In this document: piece by piece, positions 47,824-59,763 of the stretch
Position numbering within the stretch: the first letter of the stretch is position 1
How the letters are laid out: each line of letters opens with the position of its first letter
From: Streptomyces chrestomyceticus JCM 4735
GTDB lineage: Bacteria > Actinomycetota > Actinomycetes > Streptomycetales > Streptomycetaceae
Assembly: GCF_003865135.1 (NCBI RefSeq)
Contig: NZ_BHZC01000001.1
Location: 4,030,001 to 4,094,000, forward strand
Direction of reading: 5' to 3'
DNA: 64,000 nucleotides
The notes under the pieces: model-generated
Told to the model about the DNA's origin: nothing
Database searches by the model: none
Seen by the model: the letters and a program-made list of their open reading frames with translations, nothing else
Translations under genes and position numbers: made by a program

Positions 47824-47839
47824 AGTGGACTACACCACT
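47824..47839. promoter_or_regulatory. Candidate DasR-responsive element
   Basis: AGTGGACTACACCACT, 50 bp before the sugar ABC ATPase start, matches 14 of 16 positions of the palindrome AGTGGTCTAGACCACT that I recall for the N-acetylglucosamine-sensing repressor DasR. The first half also forms a hairpin with AGTCCAC at 47814. Regulation of msiK by aminosugar supply would be logical. Confidence 0.5.
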
Positions 47840-47888
47840 CCTTTTACTCGGATCGTCCGGCACGTTCCTGCCGGTGAAGGGACACACC

Positions 47889-49025
<1,137 letters not shown>

Positions 49026-49170
49026 GTGAGGGGTGAGGCGTCGAAACGTCGAGCCCCTGAGGCGCTGAGTGACACGGCGGTCGGCTCGCAGAGCCGGCCG
49101 GAGGAGCCGGTGACACACGCAGTGGTTGAGCGGCTCACCGGCTGAACGGCGGCCTCATACCTTCCGCACA

Positions 49171-49210
49171 CGGCGGTGCCGGTCCTTCGGGGCCGGCACC
49201 GCCGTTTTTT
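49171..49210 (+). terminator. Rho-independent terminator of msiK
   Basis: CGGCGGTGCCGG, loop, CCGGCACCGCCG followed by TTTTTT. Perfect 12-bp stem with six U; a textbook terminator. Confidence 0.92.
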
Positions 49211-49372
49211 CCGCCCGGGCCGGGTCACCGTACGCTCCGTGTCGACAAATACCCCGGCAGAGCCGTCATTTCGAGCCTGTACGTCAACATCACGCACGAA
49301 CTTGGGAGGAAAAGATCCCTCGATTCGGTGACTAAATGTCGCCAAATCATCACTACTCGCTACCATCGCCCC

Positions 49373-49792
49373 GTGAACTCCGCAGCCCGCCGTATCGGCC
49401 GAACCCTCGCCCTTGTCCTTCCCGTCGTGCTCGTCCTGTCCGGGACGCTCGCGGTCACCCGCGTCCCGTGGGCGTCGCCGGGTACGGACTCGCAGATGCT
49501 GACCGCGTCCTCCGAGAACGCCTCCACCAAGGCGGGCTCCCGGGCACCGCAGGACGTGCTCCGCGACCGGCTCCTGGTGGAACTCCAGGAGAAGAACCCC
49601 GGTGTCGCGCTGACCCACCTCCAGGAGGAGACCACCAAGCGCCCCTCCCTGGCCAAGCACTGCGTGGCCATCGCGCGCGCCCTGGGCCGTGCCGCGGTCG
49701 CCAAGTACGGCGGTGCCGCGCACCGTGCGCAGGCGTGGTCCCGGCCGGTCTGTGACACCTCTTTCGCCACCGGCGTCGCCTCTGTCCAGTGA
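49373..49792 (+). CDS. Exported/membrane-anchored hypothetical protein
   Basis: 139 aa from GTG 49373. Basic N terminus and a hydrophobic helix (SAARRIGRTLALVLPVVLVL) indicate a signal peptide or anchor. The remaining ~100 residues (QDVLRDRLLVELQEKNPGVA, ALGRAAVAKYGGAAHRAQAW, SRPVCDTSFATGV) form a small domain with two cysteines (HCVAIA, PVCDTS). Streptomyces-specific, unknown function. 30 bp before the nucleotidyltransferase gene, likely same transcript. Confidence 0.7.
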   Translation: MNSAARRIGRTLALVLPVVLVLSGTLAVTRVPWASPGTDSQMLTASSENASTKAGSRAPQDVLRDRLLVELQEKNPGVALTHLQEETTKRPSLAKHCVAIARALGRAAVAKYGGAAHRAQAWSRPVCDTSFATGVASVQ

Positions 49793-49821
49793 GCCCGGCT
49801 CGCACCGCATAGGGTGCGAAC

Positions 49822-50547
49822 ATGACAGCCCCGTACCCGCATCCCACGCAGGCCGTGATTCTGGCCGGCGGCCAGGGTTCGCGACTCCGCCCGTACACCG
49901 ACGACCGTCCCAAGCCGATGGTCGAGATTCCCGGCACCGGAACCCCGATCATCGGCCACCAGCTCGCCTGGCTGGCCGCCGAGGGCGTCACGGACGCGGT
50001 CGTCTCCTGCGGCCACCTCGCCGAGGTGCTCCAGGACTGGCTGTCCAAGGCACAACTGCCCCTGCGTGTCACGACCGTTGTCGAGACCGAACCGCTCGGT
50101 CGCGGTGGCGGTCTCAAGTACGCCGCCGCCTCGCTGCCCCGGCCCGACGAGCCCTGGTACGCGACCAACGGTGACATCTGGACCCGCTTCTCGCTGCGCG
50201 AGATGGCGGACTTCCACCATGAGCGCGGCGCCGACGCCACGCTCGCGCTGGCCCGGCCGCGCATTCCGTGGGGCGCCGTGGAGACCGACGAGTTCGGCCA
50301 CGTCCTCGACTTCATCGAGTCGCCGCCCTCGCCTTATCTGATCAACGCCGGTGTGTACGTCTTCTCCGCCGCCTTCACCGGGCTGCTGCCCGCGCGCGGG
50401 GACCACGAACGCACGACGTTCCCCCGGCTGGCCCGGGAACGGCGGCTGGCCGGCTTCCCGCTGCCGCACGGCGCGTACTGGCGCGCCATCGACACCGCCA
50501 AGGACCTCACCGAGGCCGCCAAGGAGCTGGAGTCTCAGCAGGGTTGA
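49822..50547 (+). CDS. Sugar-1-phosphate nucleotidyltransferase-like protein
   Basis: 241 aa, ATG 49822. The NTP_transferase signature QAVILAGGQGSRLRPYTDDR-PKPMVEI is intact, with metal-binding Asp in EPWYATNGDIWTRFSLREM and the product-binding segment PYLINAGVYVFSAAF. The enzyme would join a sugar phosphate to an NTP to make a nucleotide sugar. It is shorter than GlmU/RmlA types and lacks a hexapeptide acyltransferase tail, as in the mannose-1-P guanylyltransferase-like subgroup. Substrate not determined. Confidence 0.85.
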   Translation: MTAPYPHPTQAVILAGGQGSRLRPYTDDRPKPMVEIPGTGTPIIGHQLAWLAAEGVTDAVVSCGHLAEVLQDWLSKAQLPLRVTTVVETEPLGRGGGLKYAAASLPRPDEPWYATNGDIWTRFSLREMADFHHERGADATLALARPRIPWGAVETDEFGHVLDFIESPPSPYLINAGVYVFSAAFTGLLPARGDHERTTFPRLARERRLAGFPLPHGAYWRAIDTAKDLTEAAKELESQQG

Positions 50548-50670
50548 GCGGCACCGCCGAGCGGCGTCACTGAGCAGCATCACTAAGCGGCATCGGTGGG
50601 CAGCGCCACTGAGCAGTGCCAGTGAGCTGTCCATTCGGGTGTCGCGTCCGAGCAGCACCCCACACAAGGA

Positions 50671-50702
50671 ACCGCCCCCATGGCCGATGCCATGAGGGCG
50701 GT
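50671..50702. terminator. Inverted repeat between convergent genes
   Basis: ACCGCC...CATGGC, 4-nt loop, GCCATG.GGGCGGT, stem with one mismatched position, between the nucleotidyltransferase and the convergent DoxX gene. Confidence 0.6.
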
Positions 50703-50765
50703 CCGTTCGTCTGTGAGGGCCTCACGGGGCTCCAGGGGCCTTTCTGAGCCCCAGGAGCCCCTCAC

Positions 50766-52478
50766 CTACCCCAGGAGGCCGCCCAGCGTGCCCCCGCGCC
50801 CCCTGCCACTGCTGGAGCTGCTCGAACCGCCTTCGCTCGCGCCGCCGTTGGTGCCGCCGGCGGTGCCGCCCACGGACGGTGCCTGGGGCGTCGTCGCCGG
50901 GGCCCGCGTCGGGACGTTCTGCCGCGCCGGGGTACGGCCGGAGGAGCGGCCGGAGTCCGGTGCCGAGCCGCTCGCGCTGCCGGTGGCCCGGGCCGTGCCG
51001 GGGGCCGAGGCGGAGGGGGTCTTCGACTTCGGGGCGCCCGCCTTGCGCGAGGAGTCCGCCGACGGCTTTCCGGGGTGCTTCGGCGACTTGCCGGGGTGCC
51101 CGGGGCCGTGCTGCGCCTTCGGGCCGCCGGGCCGGGACTGCTGCGGCAGCGGCGAGCCGGGGAGGTTGTTCGTCGCGGGCTCGCCGGGCTTCGGTACGGA
51201 CGGTACCGAAGCGGACCGTACGGCTCCGCCCAGCAGCGACCCGACCAGCAGCGTCAGTCCGGCGACCACGGCCGTCAGGACGGCGCCTCGGCGCAGGACC
51301 CGGCGGCGCAGGTCCCACAGCTCGACGCGCGGGCCCAGCCGCCGCCACGCCTCGCCGGCGAGCCGGGCGTCCATCGAGTAGACGGGCGCGCCCGCGATGA
51401 GCAGCGGGCTCCAGGCGGCGAGGTAGATGATGTCGGGCGCGTCGTAGACCGGCACGGTGCGCCAGCTCACCGTCATCAGGAGGGTCGCGGAGAGCAGGGC
51501 GCCGAACGAGGCGGCGACCCGCTGCCACAGTCCGCACATGGTCAGCACGCCGACCACGACCTGGAGGAAGGCCACGGTCAGGCCGGCCCCCACGGGGTGC
51601 GACAGCGCGAAGTCGCGCAGCGGCGCGACCAGCGACCAGGGGTGCAGCGACTGGAGCCACTTGACCATCGAGCCGCGTTCGCCGCCGTCGAAGTAGACGG
51701 GGTCGCAGAGCTTGCCCATGCCCGCGTACACGCTGATGAGGCCGAGGAAGACGCGCAGCGGCAGCAGGACGACGCCGAGGTTCATCCGGCGGCCGGGGTA
51801 GTACGCGTGCCGGATCGCGGGGTCGCCGCCGCGCCGCCCGGCCGGGTCGCCGTACCGCTCGTACGCCGCCGCCGCCTCCTCGTCCGAGTACGGCGGTTCC
51901 TCGTCGTAGTGGTCGTAGGCGCCGGTGGTCGGGCGCACGCCCTTGAGCAGGGTGGTGTCCGCGTCCATGGGGCCGCGCTGCTGGCCGACCACGGCCGGGG
52001 CCGGGCCGCCGGGGCCGGTGAGCGTGCCCGTACCCATGCCCGCACCCGTGCCGGCCCCCGGGACCGGGCCCGTACCGGGCTGCTCCTCGTCGAGCCGGAC
52101 CCTGGGCAGGACCTGGGTCGTGGTGCCGACGTCGTCGCTCCGGTCGGCGGTGACCGTGGTCCGGCCCGACATCCGTACGGCATGGAGAAGTTGGCTGGTG
52201 GCGGCGGTGGTGCCGCCCGGTTCGGTGCGGCCGCTCCACACCACGGGTGCGCGGCGTCTGCCGCCCGCCGGCTCCCGGACCACGGGGATGCGCGCGGTGT
52301 CGGCCATGGCGTTGCCGCTCGCGGCGGGCGCGGCGAGCTGCACGCGGAAGCTGGCGTGATTGACAATGACCTGCGCGGGGTCGCACGGCACCTTGACCGA
52401 GCTCAGCACCGGCTCGTCATCGAAGCCCGGCGAGCGTCCCCCCGTAGGCGTGCGGGGTGTTCTGGTGTCCACGCTCAT
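50766..52478 (-). CDS. DoxX-family membrane protein with long disordered tails
   Basis: 570 aa, ATG 52478. Residues 1-225 are hydrophilic, Gly/Pro/Thr-rich. A DoxX four-helix core follows (MNLGVVLLPLRVFLGLISVY-AGMGKL, GLTVAFLQVVVGVLTMCGLW, ASFGALLSATLLMTVSWRTV, PDIIYLAAWSPLLIAGAP), then a further helix (AVLTAVVAGLTLLVGSLLGG) and a 160-residue Ser/Pro/Gly tail, probably outside the membrane or cytoplasmic. DoxX proteins are linked to thiol/redox and oxidase complexes. The size is typical of Streptomyces orthologues. Confidence 0.85.
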   Translation of the reverse strand: MSVDTRTPRTPTGGRSPGFDDEPVLSSVKVPCDPAQVIVNHASFRVQLAAPAASGNAMADTARIPVVREPAGGRRRAPVVWSGRTEPGGTTAATSQLLHAVRMSGRTTVTADRSDDVGTTTQVLPRVRLDEEQPGTGPVPGAGTGAGMGTGTLTGPGGPAPAVVGQQRGPMDADTTLLKGVRPTTGAYDHYDEEPPYSDEEAAAAYERYGDPAGRRGGDPAIRHAYYPGRRMNLGVVLLPLRVFLGLISVYAGMGKLCDPVYFDGGERGSMVKWLQSLHPWSLVAPLRDFALSHPVGAGLTVAFLQVVVGVLTMCGLWQRVAASFGALLSATLLMTVSWRTVPVYDAPDIIYLAAWSPLLIAGAPVYSMDARLAGEAWRRLGPRVELWDLRRRVLRRGAVLTAVVAGLTLLVGSLLGGAVRSASVPSVPKPGEPATNNLPGSPLPQQSRPGGPKAQHGPGHPGKSPKHPGKPSADSSRKAGAPKSKTPSASAPGTARATGSASGSAPDSGRSSGRTPARQNVPTRAPATTPQAPSVGGTAGGTNGGASEGGSSSSSSGRGRGGTLGGLLG

Positions 52479-52802
52479 CTAACCGAGTGACCCGCGTTTA
52501 AGACACTGCCTTGACCGCCCCGAACTGTCCGAGACCCGTCAAGGAAACGCGGGATCACCGCCGGCCCGGCGGATGACCTCCGCAGGGCCGCTCCGGCGCA
52601 CCGGCGGCGCGGTTCCGCCGCGGGGCGCCGCACAGTCTTCCGGATGACATTTCGTACGTCCGTACGAGATGGGCACGCCGGTGGCCCTCGGCTCCGGGGG
52701 CGAGGACGACGGGCGCGCCAGGGGCGTGCGCGCGGCCCGGAGACCCCGTCCGCGCGCCCTCACCACCTCACCGCCCAGCCCCCTACCGCCCCGGGGCCGG
52801 AC

Positions 52803-53758
52803 TCACCCGCGTCGCCGCGCCGCCTCCCACAGCACCACGCCCGCCGCGACACCCGCGTTCAGCGACTCCGCGCCGCCCGGCATCGGAATGCGTACGCGTA
52901 CGTCGCACGTCTCGCCGACCAGCCGCGACAGGCCCTTGCCCTCGCTGCCGACGACGATGACGACCGGGCCGTCCAGCACCTCCAGGTCCTGGAGCTCCAT
53001 CTCGCCGTCCGCCGCCAGGCCCACGACGGTCATGCCCGCCTTCTGGTAGCCCTCCAGGGCGCGCGTCAGGTTTGTGGCGCGGGCGACCGGCGTACGGGCC
53101 GCCGTGCCCGCCGAGGTCTTCCACGCGCCGGCCGTCATACCGGCGGCGCGCCGCTCCGGCACGACCACGCCGTGCCCGCCGAACGCGGCGACGGAGCGCA
53201 CCACGGCGCCCAGGTTGCGCGGGTCGGTGACGCCGTCGAGCGCGACGATCAGCGGGTCCTCGCCGTCGTCGAAGGCGGCGGCCGCGAGGTCCTCGGGGTG
53301 CGCGTACTCGTACGGCGGCACCTGGAGCACCATGCCCTGGTGGTTGAGCCCGTTGGTCATCCGGTCGAGCTCGGGGCGCGGCGCTTCCATCAGGTTGATG
53401 TTGCCGCGGTCGGCGGCGAGCTGCAGCGCCTCGCGCACCCGCTCGTCGTTCTCGATGAACTGCTGCACGTACAGCGTCGTCGCGGGCACGCCGTCGCGCA
53501 GCGCCTCGAAGACCGGGTTACGGCCGACGACCAGCTCCGAGGTGCCCTTGGCGCCGCCGCGCCGGGGGCCGGGCGCCGGTGGGCCGCCTGCTTGGCCTGG
53601 GCGTTGGCGATGCGGTTCTTCACATGCCCCTTGCGTGCGGACGCGGGCGGGGTCGGGCCCTTGCCTTCCAGGCCCCGGCGCCGCTGGCCACCGCTGCCGA
53701 CCTGCATACCCTTCTTGTTGGACGTGCGGCGGTTCCTGCGCTGGCTGTTGCCGGCCAT
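52803..53758 (-). CDS. rlmB: 23S rRNA (guanosine-2'-O)-methyltransferase, TrmH/RlmB type, apparent frameshift
   Basis: SPOUT-class enzyme methylating G2251-equivalent ribose in 23S rRNA. The real start is ATG 53758 ([20 protein letters not shown]), a basic extension typical of actinobacteria. After HRRPAP this frame goes out of register, and the rest of the protein ([80 protein letters not shown]) is in the other frame. One missing base in the G run 53564-53568 explains it; a sixth base restores [15 protein letters not shown]. It is either a true null allele or a homopolymer error. All SPOUT motifs are otherwise intact. Confidence 0.85.
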
Positions 53759-54117
53759 GGGTCACCTGTCTCTTCACTGCTCTCGACGTCTCGCGACGTG
53801 GAGTGGATTCGTACGTACGGATGTGTGTCTGCTGTGTGTCTGCAAGAAGTGTCGCCCGGAGACGGCCGGTACGGCCAACCGGCACCCGCCGGGGCGGGGA
53901 CCCCGTCGGTTCCGGAGCCTGCCGGGACGGGGCCGACCAGGGCGGATACCCGTCGGCACCGGCGCCCGGTGGGGCGGAAACCCGCAGGCCAGTGCCTGCG
54001 GGCCACTGCCTGCGGGCCGTGCTCCGGCCGATCAAGACCGGCCCATTAAGACCGGCTGATCAGGGCCGGCAGTCCGGGTCCCGCCGCCCCCTATTGACCG
54101 CCTTCTGGACCGGCCCC
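53759..54117. other. Spacer between rlmB and cysS
   Basis: No gene. It has short direct repeats (GCCTGCGGGCC twice near 53998-54020) and GACCGG-containing repeats near 54035-54070 that can fold. Confidence 0.5.
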
Positions 54118-55512
<1,395 letters not shown>

Positions 55513-55795
55513 GCAACAAGGGTAGTCCGAACCGGACAGTGCCCCGCGACCCCCGGGGCCACGGACACAGAAGCGTGACATTTCACCCCGAGCGACCGCG
55601 GTGCGGTACGGACGCTCCGACCGTGCCCCCCTCCAGCCGCTACGGATGCCCCTGTCATCTTGGCTCTCACCTCGGACAACTCCCGTACGTGCCAGGGAGT
55701 TCCCGCGCCTCGGGACCTCGGGGCCCCGCATCACGGAGCCCCACGCTGCGGGGTCCCCGATTGTGGAGCCCCCGCCGCGCTGCGGATTCCGGCCC

Positions 55796-56317
55796 CTACC
55801 CCACCGGCAGCACCAACGCCGTGGCCACCGCCGCCAGCCCTTCCGCCCGGCCCGTCAGGCCCAGGCCGTCCGAGGTCGTGCCGGACACCGAGACCGGGGC
55901 GCCGGCCGCCTCCGAGAGGACCTTCTGCGCCTCGGCGCGCCGCTTGCCGACCTTCGGGCGTACGCCGATGACCTGCACCGCGATGTTGCCGATCAGGAAG
56001 CCCTCGGCCCGTACGATGCGGGCCGCCTCGGACAGCAGCGTCACGCCGGACGCCCCGGAGTACTCCGGGCGGCTCGTGCCGAAGTGCGCGCCGAGGTCGC
56101 CGACCCCGGCGGCCGAGAACAGCGCGTCGCAGGCGGCGTGCGCGGCGACGTCGCCGTCACTGTGCCCGGCGAGCCCGTACCCGTCGCTCGCCGCGTCGTC
56201 CCAGAGCAGGCCGGCCACCCACAGTTCGCGCCCCTTCTCGAAGGCGTGCACGTCGGTGCCGATGCCCACCAGCGGCATCATCTGCGGCTGCGACTGCCGC
56301 GGGTCATACATAGCCAT
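55796..56317 (-). CDS. ispF: 2-C-methyl-D-erythritol 2,4-cyclodiphosphate synthase
   Basis: 173 aa from ATG 56317 (AGGAGGG 6 nt upstream), overlapping the end of ispD by 14 nt. MEP isoprenoid pathway, cyclising CDP-ME-2-phosphate. Metal ligands are in [16 protein letters not shown] (D, H) and [20 protein letters not shown] (H). [16 protein letters not shown] and [20 protein letters not shown] are conserved. Normal length. Confidence 0.95.
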   Translation of the reverse strand: MAMYDPRQSQPQMMPLVGIGTDVHAFEKGRELWVAGLLWDDAASDGYGLAGHSDGDVAAHAACDALFSAAGVGDLGAHFGTSRPEYSGASGVTLLSEAARIVRAEGFLIGNIAVQVIGVRPKVGKRRAEAQKVLSEAAGAPVSVSGTTSDGLGLTGRAEGLAAVATALVLPVG

Positions 56318-57089
56318 CGGTGGCCCTCCTGCGGGCGAGTACGGCCTCGGCGAGGATCAGGTCCAGCGGCCGGGTCACCTTGAACGCCTCCTCGTGGCCC
56401 GGCACCACCACGACGGGGGCGCCGAGCTGCTCGACCATCCCGGCGTCGTCGGTCGCGCCGTCCCCCTGAAGGGCGACGGTCTCGTGCGCCTTGACCAGGG
56501 TCGCCCGATCGAAGCCTTGCGGAGTCTGTACGGCGCGCAGCAGGGCCCGCTCCGGGGTTGCCACCACGGGCTCCGGCTCGCCGGCCTGCCCGCCGGTGCG
56601 CGGTTCGACCTGCTTGACGGTGTCCGCGAGCGGCAGCGCCGGCACCACGGCCGGGGCGCCGCCCCGTACGGCGGCGACCACCGAGTCGACCGTCTCGGCG
56701 GGGACCAGGGGCCGGGCGGCGTCGTGCACCAGCACCACGTCGACGTCCTCGGGCAGGGCGTCCAGGCCGCGGCGGACGGACTCCTGACGGGTGTCGCCGC
56801 CGGGGACGACCAGCAGGTCGGTGCGTTCGGACAGCGGGTACTGGTCCAGCAGGTTGCGGACCTCGGTGGCGCCGTCCGGCGGGGCGACGACCACGACGAC
56901 GGAGACGGCGCGGGAGGCGGCCATCGCCCGTACGGCATGGACGAGCATGGGGGTGCCGCCGAGCGCGCGGAGCGCCTTGGGGGCGCCCGGGCCCAGCCGT
57001 ACGCCGCGGCCGGCGGCCGGGATCACGGCCGCGGTCCGGAGCCGGGGCGTACCGGAGGGGTTGGCGGAATCTGGGGATACGTCTGACAT
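56304..57089 (-). CDS. ispD: 2-C-methyl-D-erythritol 4-phosphate cytidylyltransferase
   Basis: 261 aa, ATG 57089. MEP pathway enzyme that makes CDP-methylerythritol. CTP-binding loop [23 protein letters not shown], then [40 protein letters not shown], and [10 protein letters not shown] with the conserved Asp residues. It overlaps ispF, forming a coupled ispDF pair. Confidence 0.93.
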   Translation of the reverse strand: MSDVSPDSANPSGTPRLRTAAVIPAAGRGVRLGPGAPKALRALGGTPMLVHAVRAMAASRAVSVVVVVAPPDGATEVRNLLDQYPLSERTDLLVVPGGDTRQESVRRGLDALPEDVDVVLVHDAARPLVPAETVDSVVAAVRGGAPAVVPALPLADTVKQVEPRTGGQAGEPEPVVATPERALLRAVQTPQGFDRATLVKAHETVALQGDGATDDAGMVEQLGAPVVVVPGHEEAFKVTRPLDLILAEAVLARRRATDGYV

Positions 57090-57563
57090 CGGTTGCTCCG
57101 AAGCCCGGGGAGTCCCCGGAATTAGCGCAGACAGGTTTGTTTCCCGAGCCGACATGGGTATGGCCGCAGTGTGCCGGGCGCGACGCCCCGATCCGGACCC
57201 TTCCGTGACACCGGTCGGGACAGCTGCCCGAGCCCGGCACGCCACAAGCGGGCACGACGGCGGATCTTTTCGGGGACGAGCACGGGGGCGGTCACCACGG
57301 GGAACGATCACACGGTTCGGTAGTGGTGCACGGCTTCCGCAGGAGTGCTTCCGCGGGTGCGCGGCCCGTACGAGCAGGTGCTGTGTACGGATGCGCCGCG
57401 TACGGGTGCGCCGCGTAGGGATGCGGGCGCCGCGGATGCGAGTTCCGGGGCGTAGGCCGGTGCGAGTAGGGACATGTCGCCGCAGATATGCCGCAGCGCC
57501 CGGCAACTGACCGCTCCTGGCCGGAGTCGGCCGCCACTCGGGCGCCGCGGCATTCATACGTCG
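57090..57563. other. ispD-carD spacer with GCGCCGCGTA repeats
   Basis: No gene seen. A GC-rich near-repeat (GGATGCGCCGCGTAC, GGGTGCGCCGCGTAG) lies at about 57387-57416. Promoters for ispD must be in this region if it is not read through from carD. Confidence 0.45.
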
Positions 57564-58046
57564 TCAGGACGCGAGGACCTCGTCCAGCAGAGCCTCGGCC
57601 TTGTCCTCGTTGGTGTTCTCCGCGAGGGCGAGTTCGCTCACCAGGATCTGGCGGGCCTTGGCGAGCATGCGCTTCTCACCGGCGGAGAGACCGCGCTCCC
57701 GCTCACGGCGCCACAGGTCGCGCACCACTTCGGCGACCTTGATCACGTCACCCGAAGCGAGCTTCTCCAGATTTGCCTTGTAACGACGGGACCAGTTCGT
57801 CGGCTCTTCGGCATACGGTGCGCGCAGCACCTCGAAGACCCGGTCCAGCCCGTCCTGGCCGACCACATCGCGTACGCCGACGAACTCCGCATTGTCCGCT
57901 GGCACACGAACAGTCAAGTCGCCCTGGGCGACCTTCAGCACCAAGTAGGTCTTGTCCACGCCTTTGATCTGGCGAGTTTCGATGGCCTCGATCAGCGCGG
58001 CCCCGTGATGGGGATAGACCACGGTGTCGCCAACCTTGAACGTCAT
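57564..58046 (-). CDS. carD: CarD-family RNA polymerase-binding regulator
   Basis: 160 aa, ATG 58046. The N-terminal RNAP-interacting (Tudor-like) domain is clear: [20 protein letters not shown], then [20 protein letters not shown]. The C-terminal helical DNA-binding domain follows ([60 protein letters not shown]). CarD stabilises open complexes at rRNA and other promoters and is essential in mycobacteria. Same strand as the ispDF pair, the usual arrangement in actinobacteria. Confidence 0.95.
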   Translation of the reverse strand: MTFKVGDTVVYPHHGAALIEAIETRQIKGVDKTYLVLKVAQGDLTVRVPADNAEFVGVRDVVGQDGLDRVFEVLRAPYAEEPTNWSRRYKANLEKLASGDVIKVAEVVRDLWRRERERGLSAGEKRMLAKARQILVSELALAENTNEDKAEALLDEVLAS

Positions 58047-58903
58047 GTGACAGGTACCCCTTCCGTGGCTATCCATGCTAACACGGGAACGGGCCGTTCT
58101 GAATGGCGTTTTCGCAGGTCAGGGCATATCTCGGGGCTTGACAACTGCGCCCGGAACGTGCTTCGGCGGCCCTCCGGGTGCAGGAATTCGCAGGTCGGAG
58201 GCGCTTCGCGCGCAGCCTGAAACACGTACGTCACACCCCCGGAAGGGCTCGCGGCGGCGCCTTTACGTCCCGTTTTGCCGGGATCCGGATGTCGCAGTTC
58301 CGCTACTCCGTTCGGTTCCGGAGGGCAGGTGTCCGCCGTTTCGCGAATTGATCACCGGATGTCCACCTCAGGAACACCGGACGGCCGCCGCGCGCGACCG
58401 CCGCATGTGATCAATTCCGGGAACCCGGCGCATTCCCTGCGAATGCCGATTTACCTGCGGGGAAACCGGCCGGGCTTCATCCGAACGACCGCTTGCCGGA
58501 TATTCGGGTTTCTTCCGCACCCGGCTCGTGATCATTCCGTACGGCGGGCCGGGAAACTCCTGCGCCGCGGACGAGGAGCGGCCGGCGAACGCACGCAGGG
58601 CGGACGAGGGACGACGAGCCGCGGACACGATGCGGACGGGATGCGGCAAACGGACGTACGGCGGAGGGCCGCTCCGCCCTGTCGGGGCGGGCCGGAGCGA
58701 GATGTGAGGAGGGTGTGATCGTCCTGGGGGCGGGTCGGGTGCGGCGGCCCGGGGACGGCTCGGTAACCTAGCGGCGCTGACACACCCTTAGGGCGGCTTT
58801 ACGCGGATGCCGGTACGGCACCCGCGCACGGCCGTCCAGCCGCCCATCCGCGACCGGGCTCGAAGTTCGGCCGCCGTAGTTCGTCCAAGGAGATGCCGCC
58901 GCC
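58047..58903. other. Long carD-lipoprotein divergent intergenic region
   Basis: About 860 bp between divergent starts. Short open frames exist but none has coding character. It includes the GAATTGATCAC inverted repeat (58345/58407). It must hold promoters for carD and the lipoprotein gene. Confidence 0.5.
58345..58417. promoter_or_regulatory. 11-bp inverted repeat GAATTGATCAC / GTGATCAATTC
   Basis: Exact arms at 58345-58355 and 58407-58417, 51 bp apart, in the region between carD and the lipoprotein gene. Each arm contains the palindrome TGATCA. Possible two-site regulator binding with looping, or an RNA stem. Confidence 0.4.
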
Positions 58904-59569
58904 GTGAGCCGCAGCCTTCGACGCGGCGTCCTCGCCGCCACCGTTCTCACGCTCTCGATCGCCACGCTCTCCGCGTGCGGAGCCGGGAACGACGCCCAGA
59001 CGCTCCAGGTCAAGCCGGACAACGCCGCGACCAGCGTCGGCGACCTCAAGATCCAGAACGCCTCCGTCGTCACCCAGCCCGAGCCGGACGCCGAGGGCCC
59101 GGCCGTGGTGACCGCGACCGTGTTCAACAACGGCAGCAAGGACCAGACGCTGGAGTCCATCAAGGTCAACGGTACGAACAAGGAAGCGAAGCTGTCGCCC
59201 GCCAAGGGCTCCGGGGCGATCGTGGTCCCGGCCGGCGGCTCGGTCGTGATCGGCGGCAAGGACAACGCCTCCGCCGTACTGGACAGCGGCCGCGGGGCCG
59301 TCAAGAACGGCGACGCGCAGTCCGTGACCTTCGACTTCAGCGCCGCCGGGAAGGTCACCCTGCGCGCGTTCGTCGTCCCGGCCAAGAGCTACTTCAAGGA
59401 CTTCGGCCCGAGCGAGGTCCCGTCGCCGTCCGGCTCGGGCCGTCCGTCCGGCAGCCCCTCCGCGTCCGGCAGCCCGTCGGGGAAGCCCACGCCGAGCGGT
59501 TCGGCCGACGCCGGCGAGAACGCCTCGCCGAGCAACGGCGCGTCGCAGTCGCCCGAAGCCGGCCGCTGA
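58904..59569 (+). CDS. Lipoprotein (DUF461-like)
   Basis: 221 aa, GTG 58904 (AAGGAG 11 nt upstream). Lipoprotein signal: RRGVLAATVLTLSIATLSAC with lipobox LSAC, so the mature protein starts at Cys and is membrane-anchored outside. Beta-sandwich domain follows (GDLKIQNASVVTQPEPDAEG, AVVTATVFNNGSKDQTLESI, GAIVVPAGGSVVIGGKDNAS), then a Ser/Pro/Gly tail (SGSGRPSGSPSASGSPSGKP). It resembles the DUF461/PCu(A)C-like copper chaperone group but lacks clear Met/His copper ligands. Convergent with phoP. Confidence 0.85.
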   Translation: MSRSLRRGVLAATVLTLSIATLSACGAGNDAQTLQVKPDNAATSVGDLKIQNASVVTQPEPDAEGPAVVTATVFNNGSKDQTLESIKVNGTNKEAKLSPAKGSGAIVVPAGGSVVIGGKDNASAVLDSGRGAVKNGDAQSVTFDFSAAGKVTLRAFVVPAKSYFKDFGPSEVPSPSGSGRPSGSPSASGSPSGKPTPSGSADAGENASPSNGASQSPEAGR

Positions 59570-59659
59570 CACCTGTAGCAGGACCGCACCGCAGCACTGC
59601 GGGTACCCCGCCGGTACCCGCAGCCGCGCTGCCCTGCCCCTCGGCACCAGCAACACCAC

Positions 59660-59701
59660 GAGCGCCGTGCGGACCGGAGTGATCCGGTCCGCACGGCGCT
59701 C
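59660..59701. terminator. Bidirectional terminator lipoprotein / phoP
   Basis: Perfect 18-bp inverted repeat (GAGCGCCGTGCGGACCGG) with a 6-nt loop between the convergent lipoprotein gene and phoP. The longest perfect stem in the window. Confidence 0.9.
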
Positions 59702-59763
59702 GCGTATGCCGTACCGCGCGGCACCCGGCCGCGCCCCGGGCGCCTCGCGACGCCCGGCGCCCC

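Noticed and set aside
50722..52386. Second 554-codon minus frame over the DoxX gene
   Set aside because: Arg/Gly/Pro-rich out-of-frame reading of the DoxX gene, which shows clear membrane helices in the chosen frame.
58275..58718. Short plus-strand frames in the carD upstream region
   Set aside because: No ribosome site, Arg/Gly/Pro-rich low-information sequence, no family resemblance.
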